Part shown: positions 33,134 through 45,975 of the stretch, piece after piece | Position numbering within the stretch: position 1 is the stretch's first letter | Layout: every line of letters starts with the position of its first letter | Assembly: GCA_036435485.1 (NCBI GenBank) | Contig: CM071596.1 | Location: 10,320,001 to 10,384,000 of the forward strand | DNA from: Saposhnikovia divaricata | Lineage: Eukaryota; Streptophyta; Magnoliopsida; Apiales; Apiaceae | Reading direction: 5' to 3' | Length of the DNA: 64,000 nt | The notes under the pieces: generated by a model | Databases searched by the model: none | What the model was told of the DNA's origin: nothing | Seen by the model: only the letters and a program-made list of their open reading frames with translations | Translations under genes and position numbers: made by a program

Positions 33134-35951
33134 TTATGAGAAGTCCCTCGCATAATATCCTACTAGAACGCCAAGTACAATGCCTAGTACAGCAATAAGT
33201 CTGCCGCCGCTATTTTCTCTTGTAGACCCCAAATTCAAAAGTTCCTGATTAAGACGAGCACAACATTTCAGACTAGGTGCAGCATTTAAACATATAGAAT
33301 AACAAAGAGGGGAAATGTTTAATCGAAAGCACTTGGATTTCCAGAGCAACTTCTGTTATAAAAATGCTGTTCTTTTCCAACAACTTCTCTCAGCGTGGGG
33401 GAATAGAACTCGATGAATGTCACTACTATACTTTAAATTGAATTCTTCACTGTATCTTGTATCTGTCATGGGATCGTAAACGGAGTTGGAATCCATCCAT
33501 CTAACACTTTGATTTATTTTGACTGCTATATATTAAGTATTGACTGATAGCTACTTATGACGATGATAATGGGGATACAAACTCTGTGGTTCTTTATGCG
33601 TTATGACGATGCCCAATTGCCCACTGACTGAATCAAGCTATATTGCTAAGAAACATGTTCCAAACAACTATATGGATACTCTAATGTAAACAACATAAGC
33701 ACGGGTTACTTAATTGGCAATCCATACCAAAAACAAGATAGAAGAAAGTAAGACCACATCAAACTTATTTAAGAACAGAAAGACATGTTTGACAAACATT
33801 CTACAGAAGAATACCATGGTAGAGGTCATTTGGTAATCGGTCATTTCGTGATCATAATCGGTCATTTCGTGATCATAATCGGTCATTTCATGATCAGAAT
33901 ATTCACTGGAAACCTGTGAGGGTCAATAAGGAGATATCAAGTATTAACCATATCTTCAAAGATAGATGATTACTCAAGAAATGATCAGAAAAAAGAAACA
34001 AGTGTTCTAATACTGAATATAATACAAGAACTCACAGCAGTATCATCTTCAGATGGCTCTTCCTCAGACTCGTAGTCAACATAATCAGCACTTAGTTCGC
34101 ACTCTTCAACATAATTTCCCACCTTACTCTTATACTTATGTATAGAGATTAAAAAAGTGAACCACAAAGTTATGAACTGCCCTTTCTGACTCTCGACAGT
34201 AACAAAAACAAAATTATAAATAATCCAGACAAAGAATCTCCAACTCTAATGATTCTTACCATTTCCGGGGTGATTTCTTCTGGAGTGGTACCAGGGGGCA
34301 CTGCTACGCATTGGACAATACAATTCTCATCGCATGGCATACATAAGGGTTCTTCTTTCTGAGCAGACATTGTAACTGAACCAGTTTGTCTAACAGTTAC
34401 AGCAAATCTCAAAAAGACAACTATATATAGCATACAAGACAGTGAGAATGAATCTATGAAATACCTGTTACATTTATTTGTGAATGTGGTAACAAAATAC
34501 CACTTTGAGGCTGTACAGAGTACTTAATTAGGTTAGTAGTCTTTACCTGCAACAAACAAAAAAAACCATGCTGGTGCTTTTAAACTCCAGATTCACAGAA
34601 GACAAGCAAAATTAAAAATATGAGATTATTAATATCATAACAAAAAGCAAACTTTCCAGAGATATCTCTAGATGAGAAGTCTACTTCTATATTTTTGATC
34701 TTCTAAAGTGCAAAAGATATCAAACAGTGGGAGAAGAGAGACTCCTTTATTGATAACATATCCAAGTAATTGCACTAAAGTCGGCAAAAACGAAGCATAA
34801 TATTTGTTTAATAAATAGACGGATAGAAACATTCCCTTTTATTGCTTTTTTAGATACTTTGTTCATTGTCATGGTCAATGATGATACAGACTAACATGTA
34901 CGAATTCAGTATTCCTACTAGTGGACGATAAAAAGATACACTTGGAGAAAACCTTGGGGGATTTCACCCTATTTTCTTAGAAATTAAATCCACTGATCAC
35001 TAAACCATGAGACCTTTTCAGTAAAGGTTAAACATCATATAAAATAAGAGGAATAAACTTTTAAAAAGTGAGCACAGCCATATGGTGTTGTCAATAATCA
35101 ATGTTTCCTGAGAGTGTTTTCTGAATGTTTTGGTGTGTTTGGTATAGTTTAAGCTAAAAACAGTAAGACTAAGCAAATTAACGGATAGATTTAGAGATAT
35201 TTCATCAGAAATGAAGAGAGACAAAAAGGAAGATAAGAATTTAGGGAGGGAGGGAGGGGGGAGAGAGGTGGAAATGTATTCCATTTTCACTAATTTCAAA
35301 TCATAAAAATTAAAAGTATAAACAATACAACTGGTATCTATGATCAGCCTTAGTAACCAACTCAGGAAAGAACCTTACCCCCGACTTCAGTAACTAGCCC
35401 AGGAAAGAACATGGTACCCCTGAATTCAGTAATACTATGGGGACGTTTGGATCACGGGATTTACAACCCTGTTAATGTGAATATTAAAAATGTTTGAAGG
35501 ACGGTGAGTGCAAAAATTTCAGCACAAAGTTTACTTAAGAGCAGGGATTTACAACCCTGTTAATTATGACTATTGTATTTCAAAATCGACAACAAAAATC
35601 CGGTATGAAGATTAATAATATTATCGAAACAAAAAGCAATTGGAATCTAAGTTAACTAAGATTGAGTAATTACCCTAAAAGCGACATGTTTATCACTCTT
35701 ACTCGACAACTTGAATGAGCAAGGAATGGGCTTATTCACTTCAACTGTTAAAAACAATTAAACATAACAAAACCAATCAGTAACCCTAGATTATATATAT
35801 TAACAGTAACTGAATCAGAAAAACAACAGTAAATAATAAGGGGGAAAAAAAAAGATAAATGATTACTTCGAAATTTGAGCACGCGAGGCTTGACAGACAT
35901 AAGCTTATAGGGAGGCTTGGATCTAAACAGCCGTACGGTGATCGAACCCAT
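33134..35951 (-). CDS. VAP27-type vesicle-associated membrane protein-associated protein, 7 exons
   Basis: A spliced gene whose exon phases all agree: 35867-35951, 35674-35744, 34465-34546, 34260-34375, 34036-34134, 33815-33913 and 33134-33244, 663 bases, 220 residues. Exons 1-5 encode an MSP domain (PIPCSFKLSSKSDKHVAFR, VKTTNLIKYSVQPQSGILLP, VTMSAQKEE, GTTPEEITPEM, VEECEL). The C-terminus (GGRLIAVLGIVLGVLVGYY) is a tail anchor. VAPs are ER membrane proteins whose MSP domain binds FFAT motifs at contact sites with plasma membrane and endosomes. Odd points: an atypical N-terminus (MGSITVRLFRSK), and an acidic segment with three DHEMTDY repeats in place of the usual coiled coil. The exon 6 and 7 borders are the least certain. 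Confidence 0.82.
33838..33897 (-). repeat. 21-bp coding tandem repeat in the VAP-like gene
   Basis: About three copies of a 21-base unit (plus strand core GGTCATTTCGTGATCATAATC). It keeps frame and encodes a repeated acidic heptapeptide DHEMTDY. Confidence 0.9.
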
Positions 35952-36149
35952 GAGGGGAAATAAACAAAGTTTGGCGAACGATGATCTTGTACAAGTAAAA
36001 AGATGTAGGGTTCTGTACTGTATGTATTTTGTGTATATAAGCGCCGGCCTCGGGCCTTAAACAAACATCTAGTTTTATCCCCAGAAGTTTGGATACTCTT
36101 TTTTGCTATTTCGTGAATTTACTTATTTATCATCAATAAAAATAAATAT
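35952..36149 (-). promoter_or_regulatory. Probable promoter and 5' UTR of the VAP-like gene
   Basis: Upstream of the first ATG on the minus strand. A TATATAAG-like sequence (plus strand CTTATATA-type context at about 36033-36040) lies about 85-90 bases before the ATG. Inferred from position. Confidence 0.4.
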
Positions 36150-38153
36150 ACCTATAAAATAATAACATAATATAATTAATGGTAATTAATTAATTACTTT
36201 TTTCATATATACTTTTATTTGAAGATATTACCTTTTATAAACACCTAAAAACATTAATAGTATCATATCTTCCGATCATTAATATTTCCTTTCGAATTAA
36301 AACACACTAACTTTTTAATTTAAAACAAATCTTATAATCATTAATATATACTCGAAAATAACACACCATAATTTTCAAGAAAAATATAATACCTAAAATA
36401 AATAATAACATAATATAATTAATGGTTATTAGTCAATTGGATTTCTCACATTTACTTTTAGTTTAAGATAATACCTTTTATAAACACCTAAAAAGATCAA
36501 TCGTATCAATATATACAATATCTATACTATTAAAACACCTAAAAAAATAATAACATAATATAATTAATGGTAATTAGTTGATTGTCTTTTCACATTTACT
36601 TTTAGTTGAAGATATTACATTTTATAGACACCTAAAAACATCAATCGTATCATATCTTCCAATCATTAATATTACCTTTCGAATTAAAACACGTTACCCA
36701 AAAATCATCTTGCAATAATTAATATATAACCCAAAAATATCAAACAATATCTTCTAATCACTAACAAAATATAATAGAAATCCGTATACTACGAATAATG
36801 ACTGTTAGATTTTTAGAAAAATCAGAATCGTTAGATCTAATGAGTATATATATTATATGATTAAATTAATTTACTAAAATTTCAAAGTTCGAATTACATC
36901 AATGACATGGGCATTGAAAGTTTGTCGGTTTGGTTTCAGCACGATCAACCTAATTATTAAAATAAATAATAAAATAATATAATTAATGATAATTAGCCAT
37001 TGCCTTTTTTAATTAAAAAACGTTTACTCTAAATTGATGATATTAATTTTTATAAACACCTGAAATATCATATCTTCCAATCAATAATATTTCTTTTATA
37101 ATTAAAACACATTTAAAACATAATCTTGCAATAATTAATATATACCTAAAAAAATTATAAACACCTAAAAACATCAATCGTATCATATCTTCCAATCATT
37201 AATATTACTTTTCGAATTAAAACACGTTACCCAAAAATAATCTTGCAATAATCAATATATACCCAAAAATATCAAACCTTGTCTTCTAATCACTAACAAA
37301 ATATAATAGAAATTCGTATACAGTAGAACCTCTATATAATAATACTCCATAGAAGAATAACCTCCATATTGTAATAAAAATTTACGATCCCAACTCGAAC
37401 AAGTTTTATTTAAGAATAAACTCTACACTGTGATATTCCATACATTTTTCAAATCCATCCTTTATAAAATTTCCTCTATATAAGAATAAATATGCGTAAA
37501 ATATATATATGTCCAATAATATATAATCTTGTTACATGACCATTTATGATGACTAAAAATATTTTTCTATAGTTGTCTGCGATAATGACTTGATAGTTTG
37601 GATTAACACTACATCCTTTAGTTTGCGCGTCCATAATATCCTTGCATTTGATATTGTTTTTCTTTGTTTTACAAACTTATCATATATCATCTAAATTCAT
37701 GTATTTATGATATATAATAAATATTTATTAATTAAATTTTAAAATTATAAATTTATATGTCAACCTCTATTAAAGAATAACCTCCGTATAATAATTTTTT
37801 TTACCGGTACCAAGGATATTTACTGTATAGAGGTTTTACTGTACTACGAATAATGACCGCTAGATTTTTAGTAAAAAATCAGAATCGTTAGATCTAATGA
37901 TTATATATATTATATGATTAAATTAATTTACTAAAAATTTCAAAGTTCGAATTTCATCAACGACATATTTATTTTAAAATTTTATAATATAAATTTTAAA
38001 CCATTCATATCATTAATTAATTTTTTATTAAATTATTAAAATTTAAATTTAAATTAAATATTGTAAATAATAATTATATAAAAATATAATTGTAACATAA
38101 AAAAATTATTACATATAAAAAGAAATCCGTGCATCGAACGGGTTATAAGCTAG
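36150..38153 (+). mobile_element. Helitron-like AT-rich repeat cluster with CTAG terminus
   Basis: Four imperfect copies of a non-coding segment (shared ATAATATAATTAATGGTAAT and ATCATATCTTCCAATCATTA) begin near 36165, 36415, 36550 and 36970. The right end has hairpin CCGTGCATCGAACGG, then CTAG (38150-38153) and T, a Helitron 3' end. A Helitron-type 5' start TCTATACTATTAAAA occurs at 36521, so one element may be 36521-38153. The copies suggest tandem or nested insertions of one family. Confidence 0.65.
37321..37841. mobile_element. Emigrant-like (pogo/Tc1-mariner) MITE
   Basis: A 521-bp element with ends CAGTAGAACCTCTATATA and (inverted) CAGTAAAACCTCTATACA. It is flanked by TA on both sides. 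These termini match the Emigrant family of pogo-related plant MITEs. The parallel copy of the host repeat at about 36783-36800 reads CCGTATACTACGAATAATG and lacks the insert, giving an empty site. Confidence 0.9.
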
Positions 38154-38520
38154 TATTACACAAAAGCATAATAATCATTTACTTGAATAAATATTTTTTT
38201 CAATTAAAAAAATCAAATTACATATTTTTCTGAAAATTTTATATTTATAAAAGTAACACAATTACAAATTAACACATTAATAGTATTTCTGAATAGATCT
38301 AATATAATTTTTTAATATTTTAAATTTTTATATTCAATATTACACTTAAAAAATGAACTACTTATATTTTTTTTAGAAATAAGAACTTTTATTTTGTTTT
38401 ATTCTTTATACATTATATCCATTCAATCATACAAACAAAGACATTTAAAAAAATAGTAAAATGAGCATTTTAAATTTATTTAATTTTTGAAAATAAAACT
38501 ATTTTCTAACTAATGACAAA
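38154..38520. other. AT-rich spacer
   Basis: No gene, repeat boundary or open frame recognised. It is the left flank of the outer Sirevirus. Confidence 0.5.
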
Positions 38521-38525
38521 AATAC

Positions 38526-38682
38526 TGTTAGGAATTATGTTGTCCTTGATGATAAGCACACAAAAACACCTTAAGAACATATTTGTATAAGTTATGTTTG
38601 TAACTTATCAACGGATGTTCAGTTTATAAACTTCTATTGATGAGGCAGCTTATTGATTGATAAGTTATTAACATAAAGTTTT
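38526..38682 (+). repeat. 5' LTR fragment of the outer Sirevirus
   Basis: Matches the first 157 bases of the LTR that begins at 40011. It then jumps directly to ORF3-like sequence, marking a large internal deletion at about 38682. Confidence 0.85.
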
Positions 38683-38704
38683 TGTCATTAGTTATGTGTT
38701 TCAG

Positions 38705-39735
38705 CAGGTTATCCAGATTTTGTTGGAGCCAAGGCTGAAGAAACTGCAAGGTTACTTCAAGCTGGTCAAATTGTTAGACCATCTGCAGAATTCTTGAGAA
38801 AGAAGCTAGACTGGCTGTTGAACTTGTAAGAGAATTAGAAGAAGAGATGAAGCAAGAGGCTGTAGAAGAAAAGGCCAAACTTAAGAAAAAGAAAATGAAC
38901 ACGAAGTCTGCGTGTAAGAAAAGGAAAAGCATGGTCAAGAGAAAAGCCAACATGACCTTGAGCCCAGACCCAGAAGAACAAGTCGAATCAATACAACCTC
39001 AACCTACCATACCATACCTCCAACTCAAGCCACACAGCAACCCACTCAGACCTTTAGCCCCTTTCTCTTCATAAAGCCAGAACCAATGGAATTTGACTTT
39101 GACATCAATAGCTTGGTATTTCCAAAGATCAGACTCTCACCTGAAATGAGGAGGACCAAAACCAGGAAACAACCTTTAGCTAGACCAATTCAAATTGCTG
39201 AGGTTCCACAAGTTGCAAAGAAGGCTGCCAAGAAAGATACTAAACTCTACATTGCTAACATTGAAGAATATTCAAGTGTCAATCTTCTCTTGGATGAAGT
39301 GAGTGATGTGAGTGCTGCATATAGGAGAGTCAGGTTACTAGAAAGATTGATTTTCACCTATAAAGGAGGAAACAGAAAAATCTGGCCCCTACATCAAGTG
39401 CTGAATGAAAGCTACGGCAAATTATGCAAGATATGGCCTTTAATGAAAAGAACTGGTGGATTCACTCCAGAGGCAAAGACCATAATCTTCAACAAGATCA
39501 ATGAATTGAGAAATAGCTAGACTTCAAAGGAGGGTTTGCCTAAGAAGCTGAACATTCTATATGTTCCGGGTCAAAAGGTTCATTTTTATCCATTCTGGAT
39601 AATGGAATTCAGAGATAAACACAATTGTAGAAGATTCTTCTGATTAGAAGATCAACTGGAAAATGCTAGCAATGAGTACTTGCAATACCTGATGTTTATG
39701 CTGGATCCAAGTCACAAAGAATAAAAGATCACCTA
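38705..39735 (+). pseudogene. Relic of the Sirevirus extra ORF (env-like position)
   Basis: Homologous to the C-terminal piece of the inner element's extra ORF (42165-43094): shared IEEYS...NL.LDE, ERL.F.YKGG....WPL and PFW.MEFRD, plus FRLEDQL-like residues. The longest open parts are 38847-39074 and 39086-39520. An in-frame TAG (39518-39520) separates it from the conserved last segment. In Sireviruses an ORF downstream of pol has been called env-like; its function is unproven. Confidence 0.8.
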
Positions 39736-39993
39736 CAAATCTCTAGAGGAGCAACTTGAGGTGAACAAAAAGAAAATCCATGGTATGAGGAGTGCAAGGG
39801 GAAGAAAGCGATGATGTGCTCAGTCTAGAGGAGCAATCCCTTGTAAAAGTATGATTCTTCAACTTGACTCAGTTCGTTTTCTACATTTTTAGAAGCTTAT
39901 TACAATACATATGTTTTTGCTTAAACTCAGTAATCATGCTAAGGTGTTTTGTTATCATCAAGGCTCTTAATTTATGGCTGTTATTCCATCAGT

Positions 39994-40010
39994 CATAAAT
40001 TGGGGGAGAT
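39994..40010 (+). other. Polypurine tract of the outer Sirevirus
   Basis: ATAAATTGGGGGAGAT abuts the LTR start TGTTAGGAAT. It is the same tract as in the inner element. Confidence 0.85.
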
Positions 40011-40662
40011 TGTTAGGAATTATGTTGTCCTTGATGATAAGCATACAAAAACACCTTAAGAACATATTTGTATAAGTTATGTTTGTAACTTATCAACGGA
40101 TGTCCAGTTTATAAACTTCCGTTGATGAGGCAGCTTATCGATTGATAAGTTAGTAACATACAGTTTTAAGTCTCGACAGATAAGTTGTTTGTTGCTATCA
40201 TGGTTGCTAGTATTCCTAAGTCATGTTGACTATCAATGGATATGCAGAATAGGGTAGGTAATTGTATATAAGTTGTGCTATGTAATTCTGTATAAGTGAA
40301 GTGATGAGTCAACCGATGAAGATTCTACGCCAACGGATATGACACTCTAGCAAACAACATTCAACCTATAGATCGATGTCAGCTTCAACGGATAAAACGC
40401 TACAACCAATAATGTCTTGATAATAGCGGTTGACAGTGACTTGACATGCCTGACAGTTCACATGGGTTGATAGCTATTGGAAATGAGAAAGAAAAAGAAA
40501 CATTCCTTATTCTCACGAGCAATTAGCTGGTAAATCTAGTGAAAATCTATCCAAGACAATCCAGACAAAATTGCGTAACCTGGAGACAAGGAGTGGTAGC
40601 AAACCTGCAGAATACTTTGACTTTTTAATATTTGTTTATTTTGTAGGGTTTGTAAACTTGAA

Positions 40663-40728
<66 letters not shown>

Positions 40729-40830
40729 TCAAGTGTAGCAAGACTTAGTAAGAAGAAAACACTAAGCATAAATGCATAGAGCATTAGGTTTTCTTGTATA
40801 CACTAAGTCTTGTACTTGCAGCTATGTAAT
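40011..40830 (+). repeat. 3' LTR of the outer Sirevirus, first part
   Basis: Begins TGTTAGGAATTATGTTG. It carries several ATCCGTTGAT-type motifs and variants, and the AT microsatellite at 40664-40726. Interrupted at 40830 by the inner element; it continues at 53819. Confidence 0.85.
40664..40726. repeat. (AT)n microsatellite with inverted flanks
   Basis: About 63 bases of TA/AT dinucleotides, flanked by ACTTGAAG on the left and CTTCAAGT on the right, so the whole block can form an extended hairpin. Confidence 0.97.
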
Positions 40831-41843
40831 TGTTATTCCCAGATTACACACTTGTATAATTGTAGAAGGGGGGGTTGAATACAATTCTTGATGTTTATAA
40901 ATTTCTGAAAAAAACTCCAGAAATCTGTACTTAGATAATTGCTGTAGAAAGATTAATGCACAAACACATAAAAATCAGGTGGTTAAATGCACCACCTGAA
41001 GCTTTTATTCGAAGAAAACTCTGTGATACAAAAGTACACAGCTTCTGTTTTACAACTCTTTGCTTTCTAAGGATATTCAATAAAAACCCTAAGCAAATGT
41101 ATCTGTTTTCTTAGCCTACAAAGAGTTGCTACACTTAGTTATAAATCCCAAGTTTTTACAAGTACTACTGGAATAAGATAATATTAATCTAATTCTAGTT
41201 GACTTGCTACTACACTCCAAATACACATGTAGCCGAAAGGTTGTCCTTGTGAACAGACATGTCTCCTGCACCTTTCTTGTATTCATAGTGTAAACGGAAT
41301 GCTTCTTTCTTCTGTGTTTCCAAAGTATGGCTGCCATACTGCTTTTTGTATCTACTATCAACCCATGCGATCTGTCAGTCAAACATGTCTTTATCAACTG
41401 CTAATCCCCAGCTTAGCATAGAAGACAGTGTCAATGATTATCCGTTGATATTGTACACTGACATCCGTTGATGATGTATTGAGCTGTATCCGTTGATATT
41501 GAGACTTGAGCTGTATCCGTTGATAGAGTGGATTTGAGTTGTATCCGTTGATAGAGTTTTGTCTTCATCTGTTGATACACTTTCACTTAAACAGAATTAC
41601 ATAGCATAGCTTATTTACAATTGGCTACCCTATTCTGCCTATCCGTTGATGGTCAACATGACCGTGGATAAAAACACTATCAACTGATAACATAGAGATA
41701 CTGCAGTATGCTACAAAACCTCATCCGTTGATGAGCTACCTGTCAACGGATAGAGTTATAAATCCTCATCCGTTGACAGCTACAAAACCTTATACAATTT
41801 GGTTGATTGTGAAGTTATCATCAAGTACAACATATTCCTAACA
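40831..41843 (-). repeat. 3' LTR of the inner Sirevirus
   Basis: Plus strand TGTTATTCCCAG...ATTCCTAACA. About nine exact copies of ATCCGTTGA or its complement lie in 41435-41780. Confidence 0.95.
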
Positions 41844-41861
41844 ATCTCCCCCAATTTATAC
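41844..41861 (-). other. Polypurine tract of the inner Sirevirus
   Basis: Minus strand TATAAATTGGGGGAGAT directly before the LTR start TGTTAGG. Confidence 0.9.
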
Positions 41862-42164
41862 TTGATGACAATAAAGCATAAATTCAGGACCTTGATGATA
41901 ACAAAACATTCCTAAAGATATATATATAGAACAATGCAAAAAATGTATTAAGCTACAAAAATTAAAAACTGAAAGTTTGAGAAATTTACAGAGAAGTGCT
42001 CCTCTAGACTGAGCAGATTAAGACTGTTTCTTTTCTCTTGTTGGCATCACCCTTGATTTTCCTTCTTTGGCAGAGTTGGACTTAATCTGCATTTGGAGTT
42101 GCTTATAGAAGGCATCTTCTTCATCAACCTTTGGATTTAGCTTTTGTTGTAACCATCTCAGGTA

Positions 42165-43094
42165 TTAAGAGCTAGCCTTTGATAGTTGATCTTCTAACCT
42201 GAAGAATCTCCTGTTACCATCTTCATCCCTGAACTCCATCATCCAGAAGGGTTGAAGGTGGATTTTCTGTCCATTGTATGGGATCTTCATCTTCTTTGGT
42301 AGACTTGATGGTGAGTTCCATTCCCTCCTTATCTGTTCTATTCTGTCCAGTATCTCCCCTTTTGCTATCTTGGAGAACCCTGTGTATCTCTTGATTGCAG
42401 AGAATACTTTGGTTAAGGTCAGATAATTTTCTCCAAGAACCCTCTGTAGTGGCCATGTCCTTTCCTTTCCTCCCTTGTATAAAAAGACCAATCTCTCAGG
42501 CAAATGTTTATATTTGTCAATTCCTCTTACTTCTGACAATTCATCCAGATACAGATTCATGCCAGAGTATTCTTCAATATCTGCCTGATAGATAAAATCA
42601 TCCTTGTTTTCCAAGATTGGCTGCCTGACAATATCAGGTACCCTAGCAACTTGAATTGGTTCCTTTGAAGGTTGCTTCCTTTGTATCCTTTTCTTCTGTA
42701 TAGGCTTCAGCAAGAATGAAGGAACCTCAATGGAGTCAAGATTCATTGGTTCCTCTTTAGGTACTATGGGATCACCATGGAAATTCACAGCTGGGTTGAA
42801 TACTTTTACAGAAATAGGTTGTGATGAGCCAACTGTCTCCTTGCTTTCAATCTCTGGAGAGACAGGCCTCCTTGCCTTTGATTTCACTCTATTAGATTTG
42901 GATTTGGGGACTGATTTCACTTTCCTTTTGGATTTGGGGACTTCCTCAGGTTCCCACATTTCATCCTCTACCTCATCCATTAACTCTTGAGCCAGCCTGG
43001 CTTGCTTCTCATCTGAGTTTTCATATTGATTTTCTTCACTTGGATGAGCTTCCCTGAGAAGTCTGGAGGTCTCCTCTCTTTTTTGCTTCAACAA
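42165..43094 (-). pseudogene. Inner Sirevirus extra ORF, C-terminal frame
   Basis: A 309-residue open frame overlapping the next piece in another frame, so a frameshift lies near 43036-43094. N-terminal half is highly charged (KR-rich, PKSKRKVKS, nuclear-signal-like) and the C-terminal half is conserved with the outer element's relic (IEEYSGMNLYLDELSE, LVFLYKGGKERTWPL, QPFWMMEFRDEDGNRRFF). No known catalytic motif and no transmembrane segment seen, so a viral envelope role is not supported by the sequence. Confidence 0.75.
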
Positions 43095-45975
43095 ATCTAG
43101 GATGGCTATTGGATATATTTAAGACTTTTCCATTCCTTATTATTACAGCCATCCATTCTCTTACACTTCTATTGGCATTTTCCTTGAACTCCTTAATTTG
43201 CTTTCCCATTAGCTTTCCTTCATCATCCTTGGGAAATGGAAAGTCCAATTGTAAATTGTTCTTCCCATTTGCCTTTGGTGGAGAGTAGGCTCTGGTTTTG
43301 ATGTATGGTTCAAATTCTTTAACATAAGATGGTTCAGCATCATAGAAAGTAGGAGCTACAATCTCTGGAGTGAGCACCTTCAGAATTGTAGTTGATATTG
43401 TTGGAGCTGAGGACTGAGTAGAGAATAGATTTGATACAATTGATTCATTGATCATCATTTCTGTTCTCATCATTCTTTCATTTGCCTCCTTGTTGATCTT
43501 TTCTAAGGCCTCTATTCTGGCTTGCCTTTCACCATCTGAGATTTCTGATAGGTCAGGAATCACAGGCAAAGCCTTTTGTTTCTTCACAGGGGAAGCCTCT
43601 ATAGTAAATTCTTTTGGATTGACCACTATCATTGGCTGTTGATCCCCCTCACTTTGTGCTATCTTGCTACTGGAAGCTGAAATTTGACTAGAAGTAGCTG
43701 CAACCTCTTCTACCTTTTTCTCCCCCTTTTTGTTAGCATCAAGGGCTGGAGATGAGGCTGCAAGCAGCCTTTCCAGTAGCTCAGTCTGTTTGGCTTGATT
43801 GGCAATGAGTGTCTGAATTTGAGATTCCATACCATCCACTCTGGAGGAGAGATGCTGAACAGATTTGGCCAGGCTATCTTCCTTCAATAGTTTGCTTGTC
43901 AGCACCTTCTGACTGGTAGTAGGGGCTAGTGCCTCAATCCTGGCATCTAGTTCCACTTTCATTTCTCTAATTGCAGTTTGGACCTCCTCCTGTTGTGTTC
44001 TTTGAATGACCATGTGCATTTTGTGAAGTTTCAGGGAGTCCATTATTTGCTGAAGGACAGCCTTTCTCTGTGGATCTGCATTTTGGTGCTCAGCCCTAGC
44101 AGATTGATATTGCTTCACAATCTCCACATTGAAGTCACCAGCCACAGTGGCAGTAGAAAATAGCCAGTCTGGAGTATCAGCCACATTGACTTCTTCATCA
44201 TTTGCTGTGCTGTCACTGTCATCATTGCCAAACTCTTCACTGTCAGCATTTGAAGACAGAGTTGTCAAAGCATCCTTTGCTCTTTGTAGAGATTGTGGGG
44301 TGTGCACTAGGTGCATTGCCTCCTCTGCCTCCACATTGCCCTGTTGTGCCATGACTTGATAGGCAGAAACAGGATGAGTAAAGGTTTCAGGATCCAAAGA
44401 GATGGAGTCAATGATTGACTGATATTCTTGTCGAAATTCCATCTCTTTAGAAGCTTCATTAACCTCCATTAACTCACTTGCAATGGCTGAATCTTCCTGC
44501 CTTATTTCTCCTGTAGTCCCTTCTCTCCTCTCATCTCTCTTTTCTTGCATCAGGGGCTCCCTCTGGCTCACACCTCTCACACCCTCACCTTCACCTACTA
44601 AGGTGGAACTCTCTTGCTCTCCTTTTTCCTGACCTGAAGAAATGGTCAGCCTCTCATTATTTGCCTCTCCTTTTGCCTGCTCACAAGGCAGCCTCTCACT
44701 CCCTTCCCTCAATCCTAAAAGTGTTTCAACTACTGAGAACTCCTCCACACTTGACACAGGAATGTCAGATATAGCATTGGTAGAGTGAGTTATCAACGGA
44801 TAAGGGATATCCGTTGATGGAGTAGTTATAGCTGTCAACGGATGGTTAGACAGAGGCGCATCCGTTGATGGAGAAACACTTGTCAACGGATGAAGGATAT
44901 CCGTTGATGAAGGAATGATAATATCTGTTGAAGTGAAAACCAACACTGAATCTGTGGAGATTGATTTTAAAGATGAGGCCACAGATGTTGTTGTGAATTC
45001 AGGAATGGAAGGTTGATGGCCCAACAAATCATCTAAAAGATGATGACCACCAATTGCAGAGTGGGGCTTCTCCAGGAATCTTAAAGATGGAGAATCAAGA
45101 ATTGATGTAGATATCATATCCACATCCAGAGATGGAGTTGGTGATGGTGGATTGTAATGTGTATCGATTTGAAGGTTAAGATCAAGGGGCTGTGACTCCA
45201 CATTTATTGAAGTCACATCAAACTGAATTTGAGAAGGTATAGTTTGCTGTACTGTGTGTGCACCCTGTTCTTCCCCTATGGTTTTAGATTTTACTCTTCT
45301 TCCATAGGTTTTTGAGTGAGAGCTAGTGTCCCTTACCCTTTTGTGCAGAGTTGCTGTAGAACTAGTAGTCACACCCTGTTGAGAGGATGTAACTTGGGCT
45401 TGGCTATTTGGTGTACTTTCCTCACCCACCTTATTCTTAGGGCTTGCACCCTGTCCCTCACCACTCACTACCTCCTTCACACTCCCCTCAAGAGTTGTGG
45501 TAGTTTTTGCAAGAGGTGCTTTTTCAGAAACACCTGAGGTTTGTCTCTTAGATTTTGGTTTGGAAATTTTTGTTTTAGTCACTTGGGTAGGAGCCTGTGT
45601 GGTCACTACTACAGACTCCATTGTGACTGAGGAAGGCAAAGAAATTTGGGGGTTAGAGATAGGAGTTTCAAGGTTAGAAAGAGTTACCTGAACAATTGGT
45701 AGATATACCAATTGTACTTCTGCATTGGAGTTCATTCGAATTAAATCACTTAAGACTCTCTTCTCCTGAACAAAACATGTGAACTTGCTATCCGGGTTAG
45801 CAATGGATAGCTTATTCTCAGATACATGCAGTGCTAAGAGCATCAAAAATCTAGCAAAATAGATGTTCTTGCCCCTAGTTTCCTTTTTACCTAATTTTGT
45901 TGCTATCTCATACATGACTAGTGTGCCAAAGTTATAGAATTTATCAGTTAGAAGCATGCACAGCATAACTAGCAT
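43036..45975 (-). pseudogene. Inner Sirevirus extra ORF, central frame
   Basis: A 979-residue frame. Its N-terminus (LTDKFYNFGTLVMYEIA) continues a plant-transposon-type domain begun in the next piece. It is followed by a long Ser/Thr/Pro-rich, low-complexity region, then acidic and probable coiled-coil segments (about 43750-44100 in plus coordinates). Within 44790-44940 the short motif ATCCGTTGAT is repeated and read as STDI/STDA-type tetrapeptides. Function unknown. Confidence 0.75.

Noticed and set aside
34985..35300. Minus-strand open frame in the second VAP intron
   Set aside because: It is low-complexity (Leu/Ser-rich), lacks homology, and lies inside an intron whose borders fit the gene model.
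35440..35575. Inverted GGGATTTACAACCCTG segments as a MITE
   Set aside because: Only a short repeated phrase in direct orientation (GGGATTTACAACCCTGTTAA at two sites); no inverted ends or target duplication could be found.
40536..40784. Minus-strand open frame with a long Tyr-Ile repeat
   Set aside because: It is the translation of the AT microsatellite.
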